A stretch of 64,000 nucleotides of DNA. It comes from Putridiphycobacter sp965230485. GTDB taxonomy: Bacteria > Bacteroidota > Bacteroidia > Flavobacteriales_D > Crocinitomicaceae. The notes beneath the pieces are model-generated. The model made no database searches. It was given only the letters and a program-made list of their open reading frames with translations, and was not told the origin of the DNA. The DNA lies in NCBI GenBank assembly GCA_965230485.1, contig CBDDLA010000001.1, positions 3,782,001 to 3,846,000 of the forward strand. Direction: 5' to 3'. This document shows, in pieces, positions 54,202 to 63,124 of this stretch (its first letter is position 1; the number at the start of each line of letters is the position of its first letter). The position numbers and the translations under genes were made by a program.

Positions 54202-55236
54202 TTAATAAGCTGATTTAAATTGTGTAAGAAATCTAACATCATTTTCGGAATAGAGTCTTAGGTCGTTCACCCTGTATTTTAACTGAGCAATTCTTTCAAT
54301 ACCCATTCCAAATGCAAAACCTGAATAGTCATCAGCACTAATTTTAGCTGATTCCAGCACATTCGGGTCTACCATCCCACATCCTAAGATTTCAAGCCAA
54401 CCTGTATATTTACAAACATTACAACCTTTGCCATTACAAATGGTACAGGACACATCAACTTCAGCACTTGGCTCAGTAAACGGAAAATAAGAGGGACGTA
54501 ATCGAATCTTTGCTTTTTCTCCAAACATTTCCTGCGCAAAATATAATAACGTTTGTTTAAGGTCTGCGAAAGAAACATCTTTATCAATATATAAGCCCTC
54601 GACCTGGTGAAAAAAACAATGGGCACGTGCCGAAATAGCTTCATTTCTGTACACTCTACCAGGACTTATTGTTCTTATTGGTGGTTTTTCATTTTCCATT
54701 ACCCTAACCTGAACTGAAGAGGTATGTGTTCTTAAGGCCATTTCGCGCTCACCTGTTTCGATAAAAAATGTGTCTTGCATATCTCTTGCAGGATGCTCAG
54801 GTGGAAAATTTAAGGCAGAAAAATTGTGCCAGTCATCTTCAATCTCAGGGCCTTCAGAAACAGAAAAACCAATGCGCTTAAAAATATCAATAATTTCATT
54901 TTTAACAACAGCGAGGGGATGCCTGGCACCAAGCAGCAATTGGTCGGCTGGTCGGCTTAAGTCAATCGAACTTTTAGTGGTTTCCTCTGAACTACTTTCA
55001 ATTTTTGCTTTAAAACTTGAGAATTTGTTTTCAGTCGAAATTTTTACGCTATTAATCAGCTGACCAAATTCTTTTTTAAGGTCATGATTGACTGATCTAA
55101 GGTCTTGATAAAGAGACTTTAAATTACCTTTGCTCCCTAAGTATTTTATTCTAAATTGTTCAAGGTCATCTTTCGATTGTATCTTGAAATCTGATACTTC
55201 TTGACTTATTTTTTTTATTTTTTCCTTTAAATCCAT
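54202..55236 (-). CDS. pheS: Phenylalanine-tRNA ligase alpha subunit
   Basis: I start at ATG 55236 (344 residues); a TTG-led frame goes 17 codons further but adds a non-family segment. The product has the coiled-coil N-terminus (1-85), class II motif 2 (SPGRVYRNEAISARAHCFFHQVEGL) and motif 3 (GFAFGMGIERIAQL), and the GARHPL start of the catalytic part. It pairs with PheT (not in this window) to charge tRNA-Phe. It is first in a five-gene operon. Confidence 0.96.
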   Translation of the reverse strand: MDLKEKIKKISQEVSDFKIQSKDDLEQFRIKYLGSKGNLKSLYQDLRSVNHDLKKEFGQLINSVKISTENKFSSFKAKIESSSEETTKSSIDLSRPADQLLLGARHPLAVVKNEIIDIFKRIGFSVSEGPEIEDDWHNFSALNFPPEHPARDMQDTFFIETGEREMALRTHTSSVQVRVMENEKPPIRTISPGRVYRNEAISARAHCFFHQVEGLYIDKDVSFADLKQTLLYFAQEMFGEKAKIRLRPSYFPFTEPSAEVDVSCTICNGKGCNVCKYTGWLEILGCGMVDPNVLESAKISADDYSGFAFGMGIERIAQLKYRVNDLRLYSENDVRFLTQFKSAY

Positions 55237-55302
55237 TACTAAAGTGTAACTAAATAGGGTGTAAAATTGTTTATATATAATAGACAATTCAAATCAAAAA
55301 CA

Positions 55303-55310
55303 TATATTTG
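55303..55310 (+). promoter_or_regulatory. -7 element upstream of the 55361 lipoprotein gene
   Basis: TATATTTG matches TAnnTTTG exactly and lies 50 bases before the ATG. The -33 TTTG is not clear. Confidence 0.45.
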
Positions 55311-55360
55311 TGTCGAATCGCTGAATAACATGGCGAAAATACAGATAAAAAATTAAAATT

Positions 55361-55777
55361 ATGAATAGATTTCTCGTAAAAACAGGATTATTCGCCACCT
55401 TTTTATTATTCGTTGCATTAAGTCTTAATTCATGTAGAAATGAAAAGCCAACAACAGCAACAGTCTCTGTAGTTGATCAAGATGGTCAAATTGTTGAGAA
55501 TGCCTGGGTAAGATTATATCCTACACCATCTGACCCTGCTCATCCACCAATTATAATTGATGACACTTTGATTTCGGATTTTGAAGGAAAAGTTACTTTT
55601 GATTATACTGACATGTTTAATTTAGGTCAAGCAGGGTTTGCTGTATTAGATATAGAAATTTGGTTACCTGATACTACAACTGCGGATGAAAATGATAATT
55701 TACTAGAAGGTCAGGGAATTATTAAAGTAGAGCCTGAAACAGCTAATGAAGAAGAAGTGATTATTTTTCCAGTATAA
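55361..55777 (+). CDS. Small lipoprotein with carboxypeptidase-regulatory-like fold
   Basis: A 138-residue lipoprotein (lipid Cys 25 in LSLNSC). The mature part is a single beta-sandwich (TVSVVDQDGQIVENAWVRLYPTP ... SDFEGKVTFDYTDMFN) like the regulatory domain of carboxypeptidases or bacterial Ig-like stalks. No enzyme motif. Monocistronic, with its own promoter element and a terminator. Confidence 0.75.
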   Translation: MNRFLVKTGLFATFLLFVALSLNSCRNEKPTTATVSVVDQDGQIVENAWVRLYPTPSDPAHPPIIIDDTLISDFEGKVTFDYTDMFNLGQAGFAVLDIEIWLPDTTTADENDNLLEGQGIIKVEPETANEEEVIIFPV

Positions 55778-55800
55778 TAACTGAAAAATTAAAATATTAG

Positions 55801-55833
55801 AGCACCTTAGTTAAATATTGAGGTGCTTTTTTT
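55801..55833 (+). terminator. Terminator after the 55361 gene
   Basis: AGCACCTTA / TGAGGTGCT forms a 9-bp stem with one G-U pair and an 11-base loop, followed by T. It overlaps the end of the convergent 55807 gene. Confidence 0.75.
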
Positions 55834-56268
55834 ATGGTCCTGTAAGCATTTTTTTACCCTCTGTTCATGTGTTTTGCGTTCTTCTGGGGTTCTACTCGGA
55901 TTTGTTATAATTGATTTACAATGCTTGTCAATGGCTTCAAAACGATTCATTAAAATATCAAATTCTACGTCACTTATGTCATTTGCACTCTCTATTGCCT
56001 TTTGAATTGAATCGTTTTTGACAATGCAGTCACAAAAATCCCATTGAATACCATATTTCTTTTCAATAACATCTTCATGCATTATTTCATCAGAGGCTTC
56101 ATACTTTTCAGTTGAAGTGCTGTCAAGGAATTCTTTAGCATTCTTTTTGGAAGAATATTCACGTCTATTCACCGAGTCTTGATCTGAACCTTTAGTCTTG
56201 GAATCTTTATTGGGATGTGTGCAGCACATTAGGCATATGGTGACTAAGGTTAGGGTTATTTGTCGCAT
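55807..56268 (-). CDS. Lipoprotein with a Cys-rich acidic domain, function unknown
   Basis: A 153-residue lipoprotein (MRQITLTLVTICLMCC, lipid Cys 15 or 16). After a Ser/Lys-rich linker, a small helical domain (about 75-145) contains WDFCDCIVKNDSIQKAIE and FEAIDKHCKSI with KCLQD near the end. Four Cys may form two disulfides. I recognise no named function. Confidence 0.7.
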   Translation of the reverse strand: MRQITLTLVTICLMCCTHPNKDSKTKGSDQDSVNRREYSSKKNAKEFLDSTSTEKYEASDEIMHEDVIEKKYGIQWDFCDCIVKNDSIQKAIESANDISDVEFDILMNRFEAIDKHCKSIITNPSRTPEERKTHEQRVKKCLQDHKKSTSIFN

Positions 56269-56358
56269 AAAAAAATCGTATATTTACAATGGTTTACAAT
56301 ATAGCCATAATTTTAGGTACGAAAATTGTAATTATTCATATTATAAATTACTGTTGAT

Positions 56359-57045
56359 ATGAAAAAGTTGGTTTTATTTTTAATGACAATATTTAGTCTG
56401 AATGCATTTTCTCAAGAAAATGATTCTACTTATGAGTTCTATCATATGCCAATAGAGGTATTGGATCAAGAGTTTTTTAAGCAATATAAATACTTAAAAC
56501 CAAAAGTGATTAAGGTTTATCCTTATGCAGCATATGCTGCTGATGTGCTTGACCAAATAGAAAACGATTTACAAAGTATTGAACGAAGAAGAAAGAGAAA
56601 TAAACATTGTAAAATGTCCTACAAGTATTTAAAAAATGATTTTAAATACGCCATGCTAGACTTGTATATTTCAGAAGGAAAGGTGTTAATGAATCTGATA
56701 GCCAGAGAAACAGAAAGCACAGTTTTTGATATTATTAAAAAATACAGAGGAGCTGACAATGCCATGGTATTTAATGTGATGGGGAAGATGTTTGAGCAAG
56801 ATATTAAAGCACCGTACGTAAAGAAAAACAACTACGTTTTAGAATATATCATTAAAGAAATTGAAGAAGGGAAAATAAAAATTGAATCAAAGCCAAAATT
56901 AGTGACCAAAACTGACTTTAAGGCGGAAGAAAAACGACTTAAAAAGTTGAAAAAAGCTTACAAAGCGAAACAAAAAGCAAAAAAGAAACTTGAGCGTAAA
57001 ACGAAAAAAGGAATGCGTAAAGCAGAAAAGAATAGTCGTGATTAA
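56359..57045 (+). CDS. DUF4294 family exported protein
   Basis: A 228-residue protein with a signal peptide (MKKLVLFLMTIFSLNAFS, cut before QEND). The DUF4294 domain (about 30-175) shows KVIKVYPYAAYAADVLDQI and LISEGKVLMNLIARETESTVFDIIK-type segments (as in YISEGKVLMNL). The C-terminal 55 residues are a highly basic Lys/Arg-rich helix. Members are confined to this phylum and have no known role. The end overlaps the convergent thioesterase gene by 4 bases. Confidence 0.82.
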   Translation: MKKLVLFLMTIFSLNAFSQENDSTYEFYHMPIEVLDQEFFKQYKYLKPKVIKVYPYAAYAADVLDQIENDLQSIERRRKRNKHCKMSYKYLKNDFKYAMLDLYISEGKVLMNLIARETESTVFDIIKKYRGADNAMVFNVMGKMFEQDIKAPYVKKNNYVLEYIIKEIEEGKIKIESKPKLVTKTDFKAEEKRLKKLKKAYKAKQKAKKKLERKTKKGMRKAEKNSRD

Positions 57046-57449
57046 ATCCAGTCTTCTTGTCTGAACATAGTTCCTTTAAAAACAGACACTAAGACATCAT
57101 TTTGGTTATATGTCTTGATCTGATAGATCCCGAACCGTTTGCTTAAGCTGATTTCTTCAACCTTGGTACGTATAATATCACCAACTTTTACCGGTTTTAA
57201 ATGTGTAATACTCGTTTCAATCGATACAGCTTGTTTTCCATGAGCGTTTGAAGAAAAAGCAATACAAGTGTCTGAAAGGGCATAAGTAATACTGCCATGA
57301 GCAATACCAAAACCGTTTACCATTTCAGGTCTAACGGTTAAAGATAATTCAACATTACCAGGCTCAATTTTATCAATTTTAATCCCTAACCACTGACTCA
57401 TGGCATCATTTGCCATCATTTTATCAACTATTTTATTTGGGCTTATCAT
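57042..57449 (-). CDS. PaaI-like hotdog-fold thioesterase
   Basis: The 135-residue protein is a single 4HBT hotdog domain with NGFGIAHGSITYALSDTCIAFSSNAHGKQAVSIETSI, matching the catalytic Asn/Gly and Asp of PaaI. Members hydrolyse phenylacetyl-type and other acyl-CoA esters. Phenylacetate genes are not nearby, so the natural acyl group is open. Its start overlaps the stop of the 57928 gene by one base. Confidence 0.9.
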   Translation of the reverse strand: MISPNKIVDKMMANDAMSQWLGIKIDKIEPGNVELSLTVRPEMVNGFGIAHGSITYALSDTCIAFSSNAHGKQAVSIETSITHLKPVKVGDIIRTKVEEISLSKRFGIYQIKTYNQNDVLVSVFKGTMFRQEDWI

Positions 57450-57928
57450 TATTTGTCAATCGCGGCATTCATCAAACCAATCATTGAGGAGATGACAATA
57501 AACAATTGTGTTTTGGTCTCTTCCTCCAGCACTTCGCCGTCTTCATCTTCAGCATCTATTTCATTAGCCATAAAAACAGTTAGGTTTGGCTGGTTGATGA
57601 GCTCATGAAGTGAAGTGTAATCTTCGTTTTTATTAATCTCATCTAAGGCTAATAAGAAAGGCTCTTGAAAATTTTCTATGTGATCCTGATCAATAGGTTT
57701 TAATTTTAAGTTTGCTTCTTCAAACGCTGCCATTACAATGGCAAAATAATAGATTGAAAAAGTATTTAGATCTTCATTTTCATATTCAACACCAGCTTGC
57801 ATCACATGCCCCAGCAGATCTTCTTGTTTTAAGGCATAAGTTTCTATAATCTTATCCAGACCATCTTCATTTAAACCATCAATTTTTTTAATAGCGTTTT
57901 CTATATGTTTTGGTGTAATTGTACTCAT
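57449..57928 (-). CDS. Conserved cytosolic protein of unknown function
   Basis: A 159-residue acidic helical protein (AIKKIDGLNEDGLDKIIETYALKQEDLLGHVMQAGVEYE). It has no transmembrane or catalytic motif. It is coupled by a one-base overlap to the PaaI-like gene. Function unknown. Confidence 0.7.
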   Translation of the reverse strand: MSTITPKHIENAIKKIDGLNEDGLDKIIETYALKQEDLLGHVMQAGVEYENEDLNTFSIYYFAIVMAAFEEANLKLKPIDQDHIENFQEPFLLALDEINKNEDYTSLHELINQPNLTVFMANEIDAEDEDGEVLEEETKTQLFIVISSMIGLMNAAIDK

Positions 57929-58002
57929 AAAAAATTCCGATTAAGGTAGACAAAAGTACTATTAAAAGCGGAAAACACTATTTAGTACCCAATCTAATGA
58001 TT

Positions 58003-58028
58003 CTATCCCTTTTTAACAAAAGGGATAG
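58003..58028. repeat. 11-bp perfect hairpin over the ribB stop codon
   Basis: CTATCCCTTTT and AAAAGGGATAG are perfectly complementary around loop TAAC. It covers the ribB stop codon and last codons; read on the minus strand no T run follows, so it is not an ordinary terminator. Confidence 0.7.
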
Positions 58029-59118
58029 TTTCTTGAACATTTAAACCATAAGCGTTAATAACGGTTTCGTTCACATTTTGACTATTGGTAATTAATTTAA
58101 GGTTCTTAATGCCTAATCCACGTAGTATCTGAGATCCTATCCCGTAGTCTTTCGAATCCATTTTTCTTGAAATCGATTTGTTATTATAGGATTGTATGGT
58201 CTCTACTATCGTTTCTACTTTTTCTCCTTGTTGCATAAACAACAGAGCACCCTTATCATGTTCGTTGATCATTTGTAGAGCAGCGCTTATGTTCGACTGT
58301 TTATCAGATCTGACAGCATCCAATAAATTATGCGAAAAAGCAGAAGATTCCACTCTTACTAAAACTGGTTCATCATCAGACCAACTTCCCTTGTATAAAA
58401 CGATATGTTCTTCATTGGTGGTAGTTTGCTTATATGCAGCTAATTTGAAATCTCCCCAAAGGGTAGGGAAGTCTACTTCTATTGTTTTTTCAATTAAGGA
58501 TTCGTGTTGCATTCTATAGGCAATTAAATCTGCAATTGAAATGATTTTTAATTCAAATTTTTCGGCGACGTCCACTAGCTGAGGTAAACGAGCCATTGAT
58601 CCATCTTCATTTAGAATTTCAACCAGAATCCCGGCAGGTTTTAGCCCAGCTAATTTGGCTAAATCAATAGCAGCCTCAGTATGCCCAGCTCTTCTCAAAA
58701 CACCACCTTTTTTTGCCTTTAACGGAAAAATATGGCCAGGTCGTCCTAAATCTGTCGGTTTAGTATCTGAAAGTGTTAAGAATTTAATGGTCTGAGATCG
58801 GTCATAAGCGGAAATGCCAGTTGTACAGCCATGACCAATTAGGTCAACAGAAACAGTGAACTGAGTGTTATGTAAAACTGTATTATCTTCAACCATCATA
58901 TTTAGTTTCAGGGTATCACATCTATCTTCAGTCAGCGGAGCACAAATTAACCCGCGACCATGTGTTGCCATAAAATTGATCATCTCTGGGTTAACCATTT
59001 CAGCTGCTGCAATAAAATCACCTTCATTCTCCCTGTCTTCGTCATCCACAACTATAACTACCTTTCCAGCTTTAATATCCGCAATAGCGTCTTCAATTTT
59101 GTTCAATTTAAAACTCAT
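58003..59118 (-). CDS. ribB: 3,4-dihydroxy-2-butanone-4-phosphate synthase with degenerate GTP cyclohydrolase II domain
   Basis: I start at ATG 59118 (371 residues, MSFKLNKIEDA); an upstream TTG adds 19 residues. Residues 1-205 form an intact RibB domain: DDEDRENEGDF (E30, E32, D34), HGRGLICAPL and AGHTEAAIDLAKLAGL. Residues 210-371 align with GTP cyclohydrolase II, but the three zinc cysteines align to Ala260, Ser271 and Lys273, and the usual catalytic RQEGR segment reads QQGEK. Only the butanone phosphate reaction of riboflavin synthesis is supported. The degenerate domain may bind or stabilise. A perfect hairpin covers the 3' end. Confidence 0.93.
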   Translation of the reverse strand: MSFKLNKIEDAIADIKAGKVVIVVDDEDRENEGDFIAAAEMVNPEMINFMATHGRGLICAPLTEDRCDTLKLNMMVEDNTVLHNTQFTVSVDLIGHGCTTGISAYDRSQTIKFLTLSDTKPTDLGRPGHIFPLKAKKGGVLRRAGHTEAAIDLAKLAGLKPAGILVEILNEDGSMARLPQLVDVAEKFELKIISIADLIAYRMQHESLIEKTIEVDFPTLWGDFKLAAYKQTTTNEEHIVLYKGSWSDDEPVLVRVESSAFSHNLLDAVRSDKQSNISAALQMINEHDKGALLFMQQGEKVETIVETIQSYNNKSISRKMDSKDYGIGSQILRGLGIKNLKLITNSQNVNETVINAYGLNVQETIPFVKKG

Positions 59119-59232
59119 GTTTGTTAATTTGGATACAAAATTAAGGTTTAGATTGGTATTTAGTGTAGAATACATACAATTAAGTTTATTTATTAATATT
59201 TTGCTATATTGAGGTAGTTTAATCCTTTAATT

Positions 59233-59760
59233 ATGCCTTTTAATAGAATTGACGGTGACCTTATAGAAATTCGACCAAGGTTTAAGTTAAAGACGGTTCT
59301 GTCAAAAGAAAAAGTAATTGAAAATTTAACCTCAGGACTGGAAGATGACAAGTCCGTTTTAGGAAGGGATGTACTAGATGTTTTTTACTTAGATATTCCC
59401 AAAAAAGATCAAAGGTACTGGTCGCCAGAATTACGCGCTTCAATTGAAGACAATGAAGAAGAGAATGGCAGTCTAATTAGAGTAGTGATTGGTCCCAGAC
59501 ATACGGTTTGGTTATTTTTCGTCTTTTTATATTCTTTTTTAGGTGTAATATGCTTGTTTGGAGGTATGTATGGAATGGTTCAAATGAGTTTGGGGATGAG
59601 TAGTTTTTGGGTGTATTGCTTTCCTGTAATGTTAATTTTAATAGGTATAGTCTATCTAATTGCCAAACTAGGTCAACACGCCACAAGAGATGAAATGCTA
59701 CATTTAACAAGTTATTTATACCATAATATTAAAGATGATCATCTAGAAAGAGTAGGGTAA
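59233..59760 (+). CDS. Two-helix membrane protein of unknown function
   Basis: A 175-residue protein with a soluble N-terminal part (1-88) and two predicted membrane helices (about 90-117 and 122-145), followed by a short helical tail (EMLHLTSYLYHNIK). No known family is recognised. It is divergent from ribB and convergent with batE. Confidence 0.65.
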   Translation: MPFNRIDGDLIEIRPRFKLKTVLSKEKVIENLTSGLEDDKSVLGRDVLDVFYLDIPKKDQRYWSPELRASIEDNEEENGSLIRVVIGPRHTVWLFFVFLYSFLGVICLFGGMYGMVQMSLGMSSFWVYCFPVMLILIGIVYLIAKLGQHATRDEMLHLTSYLYHNIKDDHLERVG

Positions 59761-59831
59761 TTTTCATTTTTTTATAACCTTTATCAATTAAAAAGTATTT
59801 AATAATAATGAAATTAGTTTAGCAATATCTT

Positions 59832-60572
59832 TTAATACAACAAAGCTTTCTCCTTAAGTATCCATCCCTCGTTTTTTCCTACTTTTATTCTATGCCAATC
59901 TCCATCAGTTTGCTTAAATGTAAATTTAGCACCCTCATGCAATTCAAATGCAATACCGTCCTCTTTGGTAGGTGCTGTTCTTACTTTAACAACAGAGTCG
60001 GTTATAATACCGTGCGTGAGTTGAGTAATATGGGCTTTATGCAGCACAGCAAGCGTAAACGTTGAAATTGAAAAGAAGACAGCCACAACGGAAGTGATCA
60101 GATAAACTCCTCTTCGATTTTTAGGAATAGTAATTTTGAACAAGTAGAAGAATAAGGCAGAAATTACAATAAATAAAATGGCAAGTATCGCCCAGAAATT
60201 AATGCTATGCCCAAAAAATACCTTGGCCATCCATTTAGATATACCCGACTCATTTTGTTCAATTTTATCCTTGGTCAAGTTGGAAACGTAATTTAAATTA
60301 AAACTAATATCTTCTTGTTGAGGGTCAATTTTTTTTGCTTTTTGATATGCCCAAATTGACTTACCAAGTTCATTATTTTTGAAATAAGCATTTCCTAAGT
60401 TATAATAAATCGACGCTGATTTTTTTTGATCGGCTAATACTTGTGTGTAAAGATCAATTGATAATGAATAATTGTGAGCTTCATATGCTGAATCTGCTCT
60501 CTCAATTATACTTTGATCTGCAGTTGCTGCGAAGCAAAATAGCAGAATAATATTTAATAAAATCACTTTCAT
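59832..60572 (-). CDS. batE: BatE-like TPR and SH3 membrane protein
   Basis: The 246-residue protein has a signal peptide, two TPR units (about 20-100; YYNLGNAYFKNNELGKSIWAYQKAKKIDP), two membrane helices (about 125-150 and 158-180) and a C-terminal bacterial SH3 domain (about 188-246; VRTAPTKEDGIAFELHEGAKF). This order matches BatE of the aerotolerance operon. The start overlaps the batD stop by 4 bases. Confidence 0.85.
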   Translation of the reverse strand: MKVILLNIILLFCFAATADQSIIERADSAYEAHNYSLSIDLYTQVLADQKKSASIYYNLGNAYFKNNELGKSIWAYQKAKKIDPQQEDISFNLNYVSNLTKDKIEQNESGISKWMAKVFFGHSINFWAILAILFIVISALFFYLFKITIPKNRRGVYLITSVVAVFFSISTFTLAVLHKAHITQLTHGIITDSVVKVRTAPTKEDGIAFELHEGAKFTFKQTDGDWHRIKVGKNEGWILKEKALLY

Positions 60573-62302
60573 TTGTCAGAAGCTATTCGTTCAATTAATT
60601 TTTCAATATCAGCAATTAAATCATCTAATTTTTCTGCCGAAATAGGAGCATACTGATACATTTCAATGTTATTCCAAGCTAATTTAAATTGTTCCATTTC
60701 AATATCTGCCCATCCTTTTTTGCCTAATAACTGAAGAAGGTCAGAAAGGTTTAACTCTAGATTGGATAGGTTGTTTTTTTGTTTTAAAAACGTTTTTAAC
60801 GCGCTACTAATAGATTGAATAGCTTCATTGTTTTTATTGTTTCCAGCCAAGGTCCTAGCTTGAATTAAAGATTTTTTAGCAGCTAATAATGATTGCTTAG
60901 TAGCAGTATTTCTAAGGTAGGTTTCTGATTGAGACTGCTTACGCTTTTTCAAGACAAACCAGACTAAAATGAAAGGCATTGAAAGTAATCCGTAATACCA
61001 AATTTTATCAATGACAAAGTCGTTGTATTCAAAGTCAGATTCTGCATTTATTAAGTGATGAATATCAGTTTCTTCTATTTCTATTTCTTTTTGCCCCTGA
61101 TTAACAACGGTGTTTCCTGGTTCGCTATTGGCTGTCTTTTCTACCTCAATAGTAATATCACCCGTCGAAAGACTTTTGTATGCTTTCGAATCAATATCAA
61201 AATAAGAGAATGAATAAGCGGGAATGGTATAATTACCATAAAATGTTGGAATTAACACATAGTTATATGCAATGCTACCAGAAATACCGCTACTTTTGTA
61301 TGAGACATTATTGTCAATTTCTGGATCGAATTGCTCAAAGTCATTGGGAAAAGCAATATCGGGATCATCAAATGTATTTAAATTACCCCTTCCTGAAATT
61401 TTTATCTGCATATCTATCGCCTCTCCTGGCTTCAATTTATTTCTACTTATGCTATGATCCAATGAAAATGATCCGACCAAACCATTAAAATTTTTAGGTG
61501 CTCCACCAGGTAAGGGTTTTACATTAATGGTTAATTTATTTGAATTTGCTTTTCGTCGATATTGATTAAAAAAACCACGACTAAAAATCGCTGATATTGA
61601 GGCGGGATTAATATCAATTTTGCCAGAATTTTGAGCAAAACATAGTTCAGTCCGAATAGTTGTTGTATAATACCGAATACCATTAATTACCTCTAGCTCT
61701 GAATTGAAGGTAGATTTATTGGGGTTTAAGTCTTTTCTCAATAACCCTTTAGAGTCACCAATTTCTAAACTTTCAATATTTTGAGGTTGACCTTTAGAAA
61801 AGATCTTAAGGCTTAATATAAATGGTTCTCCCTGATAAACAGTTGATTTATTAGAATACAATCTCATAAAAAAATCAGCATTATTTTGAGGTATTTTAGT
61901 TTGCGGATTTGTTTGACTAGAATTGCCTTCAACAACCTTAATAGAAATGGCTTTAGTGCTGTACTCTTTGCCCCCACATACCAAACGGACACTTGATATT
62001 TTATAGTTATCAACTTTAGGAGCTCTTAGCCTGTATGTAAATTTCAATTCTTGCTCAATAGAGCGTTGACCATTTACATCAACTATTCTTGAAGATGAGG
62101 ATCTAAACGGGCCCTGAACGACTTGCAAACCATTAAAATTAGGAGTGTAGATTTGACAATTAGAGTTCGTAGTGATTGTAAAGGTAATTATTTCATTAAC
62201 TGAAACTGAATTTTTGTCTACAAAGGAATTTACCTCTACTTTCTGAGTAAATCCAAGCAGTTGAATAAAAACTAAACTAATAAGGCAGATTATCTTTTCC
62301 AT
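60569..62302 (-). CDS. batD: BatD-family protein
   Basis: The 577-residue protein has a signal peptide (cut before QKVEV), a long extracytoplasmic beta-rich part (20-430) of repeated sandwich domains (VNEIITFTITTNSN; YQGEPFILSLKIFSKGQPQ; KPGEAIDMQIKISGRGNL), one membrane helix (about 443-462) and a cytosolic helical tail (470-577). This is the BatD layout. Bat genes were linked to aerotolerance in Bacteroides and to stress or envelope functions elsewhere; the exact role is not settled. Confidence 0.92.
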   Translation of the reverse strand: MEKIICLISLVFIQLLGFTQKVEVNSFVDKNSVSVNEIITFTITTNSNCQIYTPNFNGLQVVQGPFRSSSSRIVDVNGQRSIEQELKFTYRLRAPKVDNYKISSVRLVCGGKEYSTKAISIKVVEGNSSQTNPQTKIPQNNADFFMRLYSNKSTVYQGEPFILSLKIFSKGQPQNIESLEIGDSKGLLRKDLNPNKSTFNSELEVINGIRYYTTTIRTELCFAQNSGKIDINPASISAIFSRGFFNQYRRKANSNKLTINVKPLPGGAPKNFNGLVGSFSLDHSISRNKLKPGEAIDMQIKISGRGNLNTFDDPDIAFPNDFEQFDPEIDNNVSYKSSGISGSIAYNYVLIPTFYGNYTIPAYSFSYFDIDSKAYKSLSTGDITIEVEKTANSEPGNTVVNQGQKEIEIEETDIHHLINAESDFEYNDFVIDKIWYYGLLSMPFILVWFVLKKRKQSQSETYLRNTATKQSLLAAKKSLIQARTLAGNNKNNEAIQSISSALKTFLKQKNNLSNLELNLSDLLQLLGKKGWADIEMEQFKLAWNNIEMYQYAPISAEKLDDLIADIEKLIERIASDK

Positions 62303-62311
62303 GTTAAAATA

Positions 62312-63124
62312 TTACCAATCTTTTTTTGCTTGAGGTTTAGCAGTACCTACTTTCAAGTTTTTATCTTTTTTTTCTTGAATTTCCTTTTCTTTTTTCGCCG
62401 CAGCTTCCAATAATCTTTTGGCTTGCTCTTTACTTAATTTATTTGGTTTGGGCTTGTTATCAGTTTCTTTTTCATCTGGTTTATCCTTATCGCCTTCACC
62501 ATTTTGCTCATCATTTTTCTGATCTTCTTTACCGTCAGAATCATTTTCATTTTTATCACCCTTTTCCTTTTGATCGTTGTTTTGATCATCTTTTTGTCCA
62601 TCACCATTTTGATCCTTCTGATCTTCACTGTTTTGGTCATCTTCGTTTTGTTGATCCTGATTTTGATCATTTTGTTGTTGCTGCTGCTCTTTTTCTTGCT
62701 GTTTAAGGAGGGCATAAGCCAGATTATATCTGGTCGCTTCATCTCTTGGATTAAGACGAAGCCCTTTTTTATAGGCTTCTATGGCTTCTTCAAATTCACC
62801 TTTCATCATATAACAATTCCCAATATTATGATAAACCATGGATTTATCTGCGTCGGTTTTACCTCTCTCAGATATTGGTTCTAAAATATCAATGGCTTTA
62901 TCATATTCTTCCATTTTAAAATAGGCGTTTCCCAGATTAAAGTTAGCTTTAAAGTTAAAAGGAGATTCTTGAAGCACTTTTTCATAGGAATAAACAGCAT
63001 CCTTGTAGGCGCCATTAAGGTAAAATAAATTACCCTTATGCATATTTTTAAGCACAATATTCTGTGAGTACCCAATTTGGCTACCAAACAATAAAATGAG
63101 CAAAAGTGTTTTAATCATTTTCAT
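62312..63124 (-). CDS. batC: BatC-like TPR protein with low-complexity tail
   Basis: The 270-residue protein has a signal peptide (cut before QNIVL), three TPR units (about 30-140; NFNLGNAYFKMEEYDKAIDILEP, YHNIGNCYMMKGEFEEAIEAYKKGLRLNP) and then about 85 residues of Gln, Asp, Asn, Lys and Glu. A basic end (KPNKLSKEQAKRLLEAAAKKEKEIQEKK) closes it. The order TPR plus charged tail is usual for BatC. ATG 63124 or the ATG two codons later can start it; the first overlaps batB by 14 bases. Confidence 0.88.
   Translation of the reverse strand: MKMIKTLLLILLFGSQIGYSQNIVLKNMHKGNLFYLNGAYKDAVYSYEKVLQESPFNFKANFNLGNAYFKMEEYDKAIDILEPISERGKTDADKSMVYHNIGNCYMMKGEFEEAIEAYKKGLRLNPRDEATRYNLAYALLKQQEKEQQQQQNDQNQDQQNEDDQNSEDQKDQNGDGQKDDQNNDQKEKGDKNENDSDGKEDQKNDEQNGEGDKDKPDEKETDNKPKPNKLSKEQAKRLLEAAAKKEKEIQEKKDKNLKVGTAKPQAKKDW

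Noticed and set aside
62434..62884. Long overlapping frames on both strands opposite and out of frame with batC
   Set aside because: They are produced by the low-complexity Gln/Asp/Asn/Lys tail of BatC and have no independent protein features.
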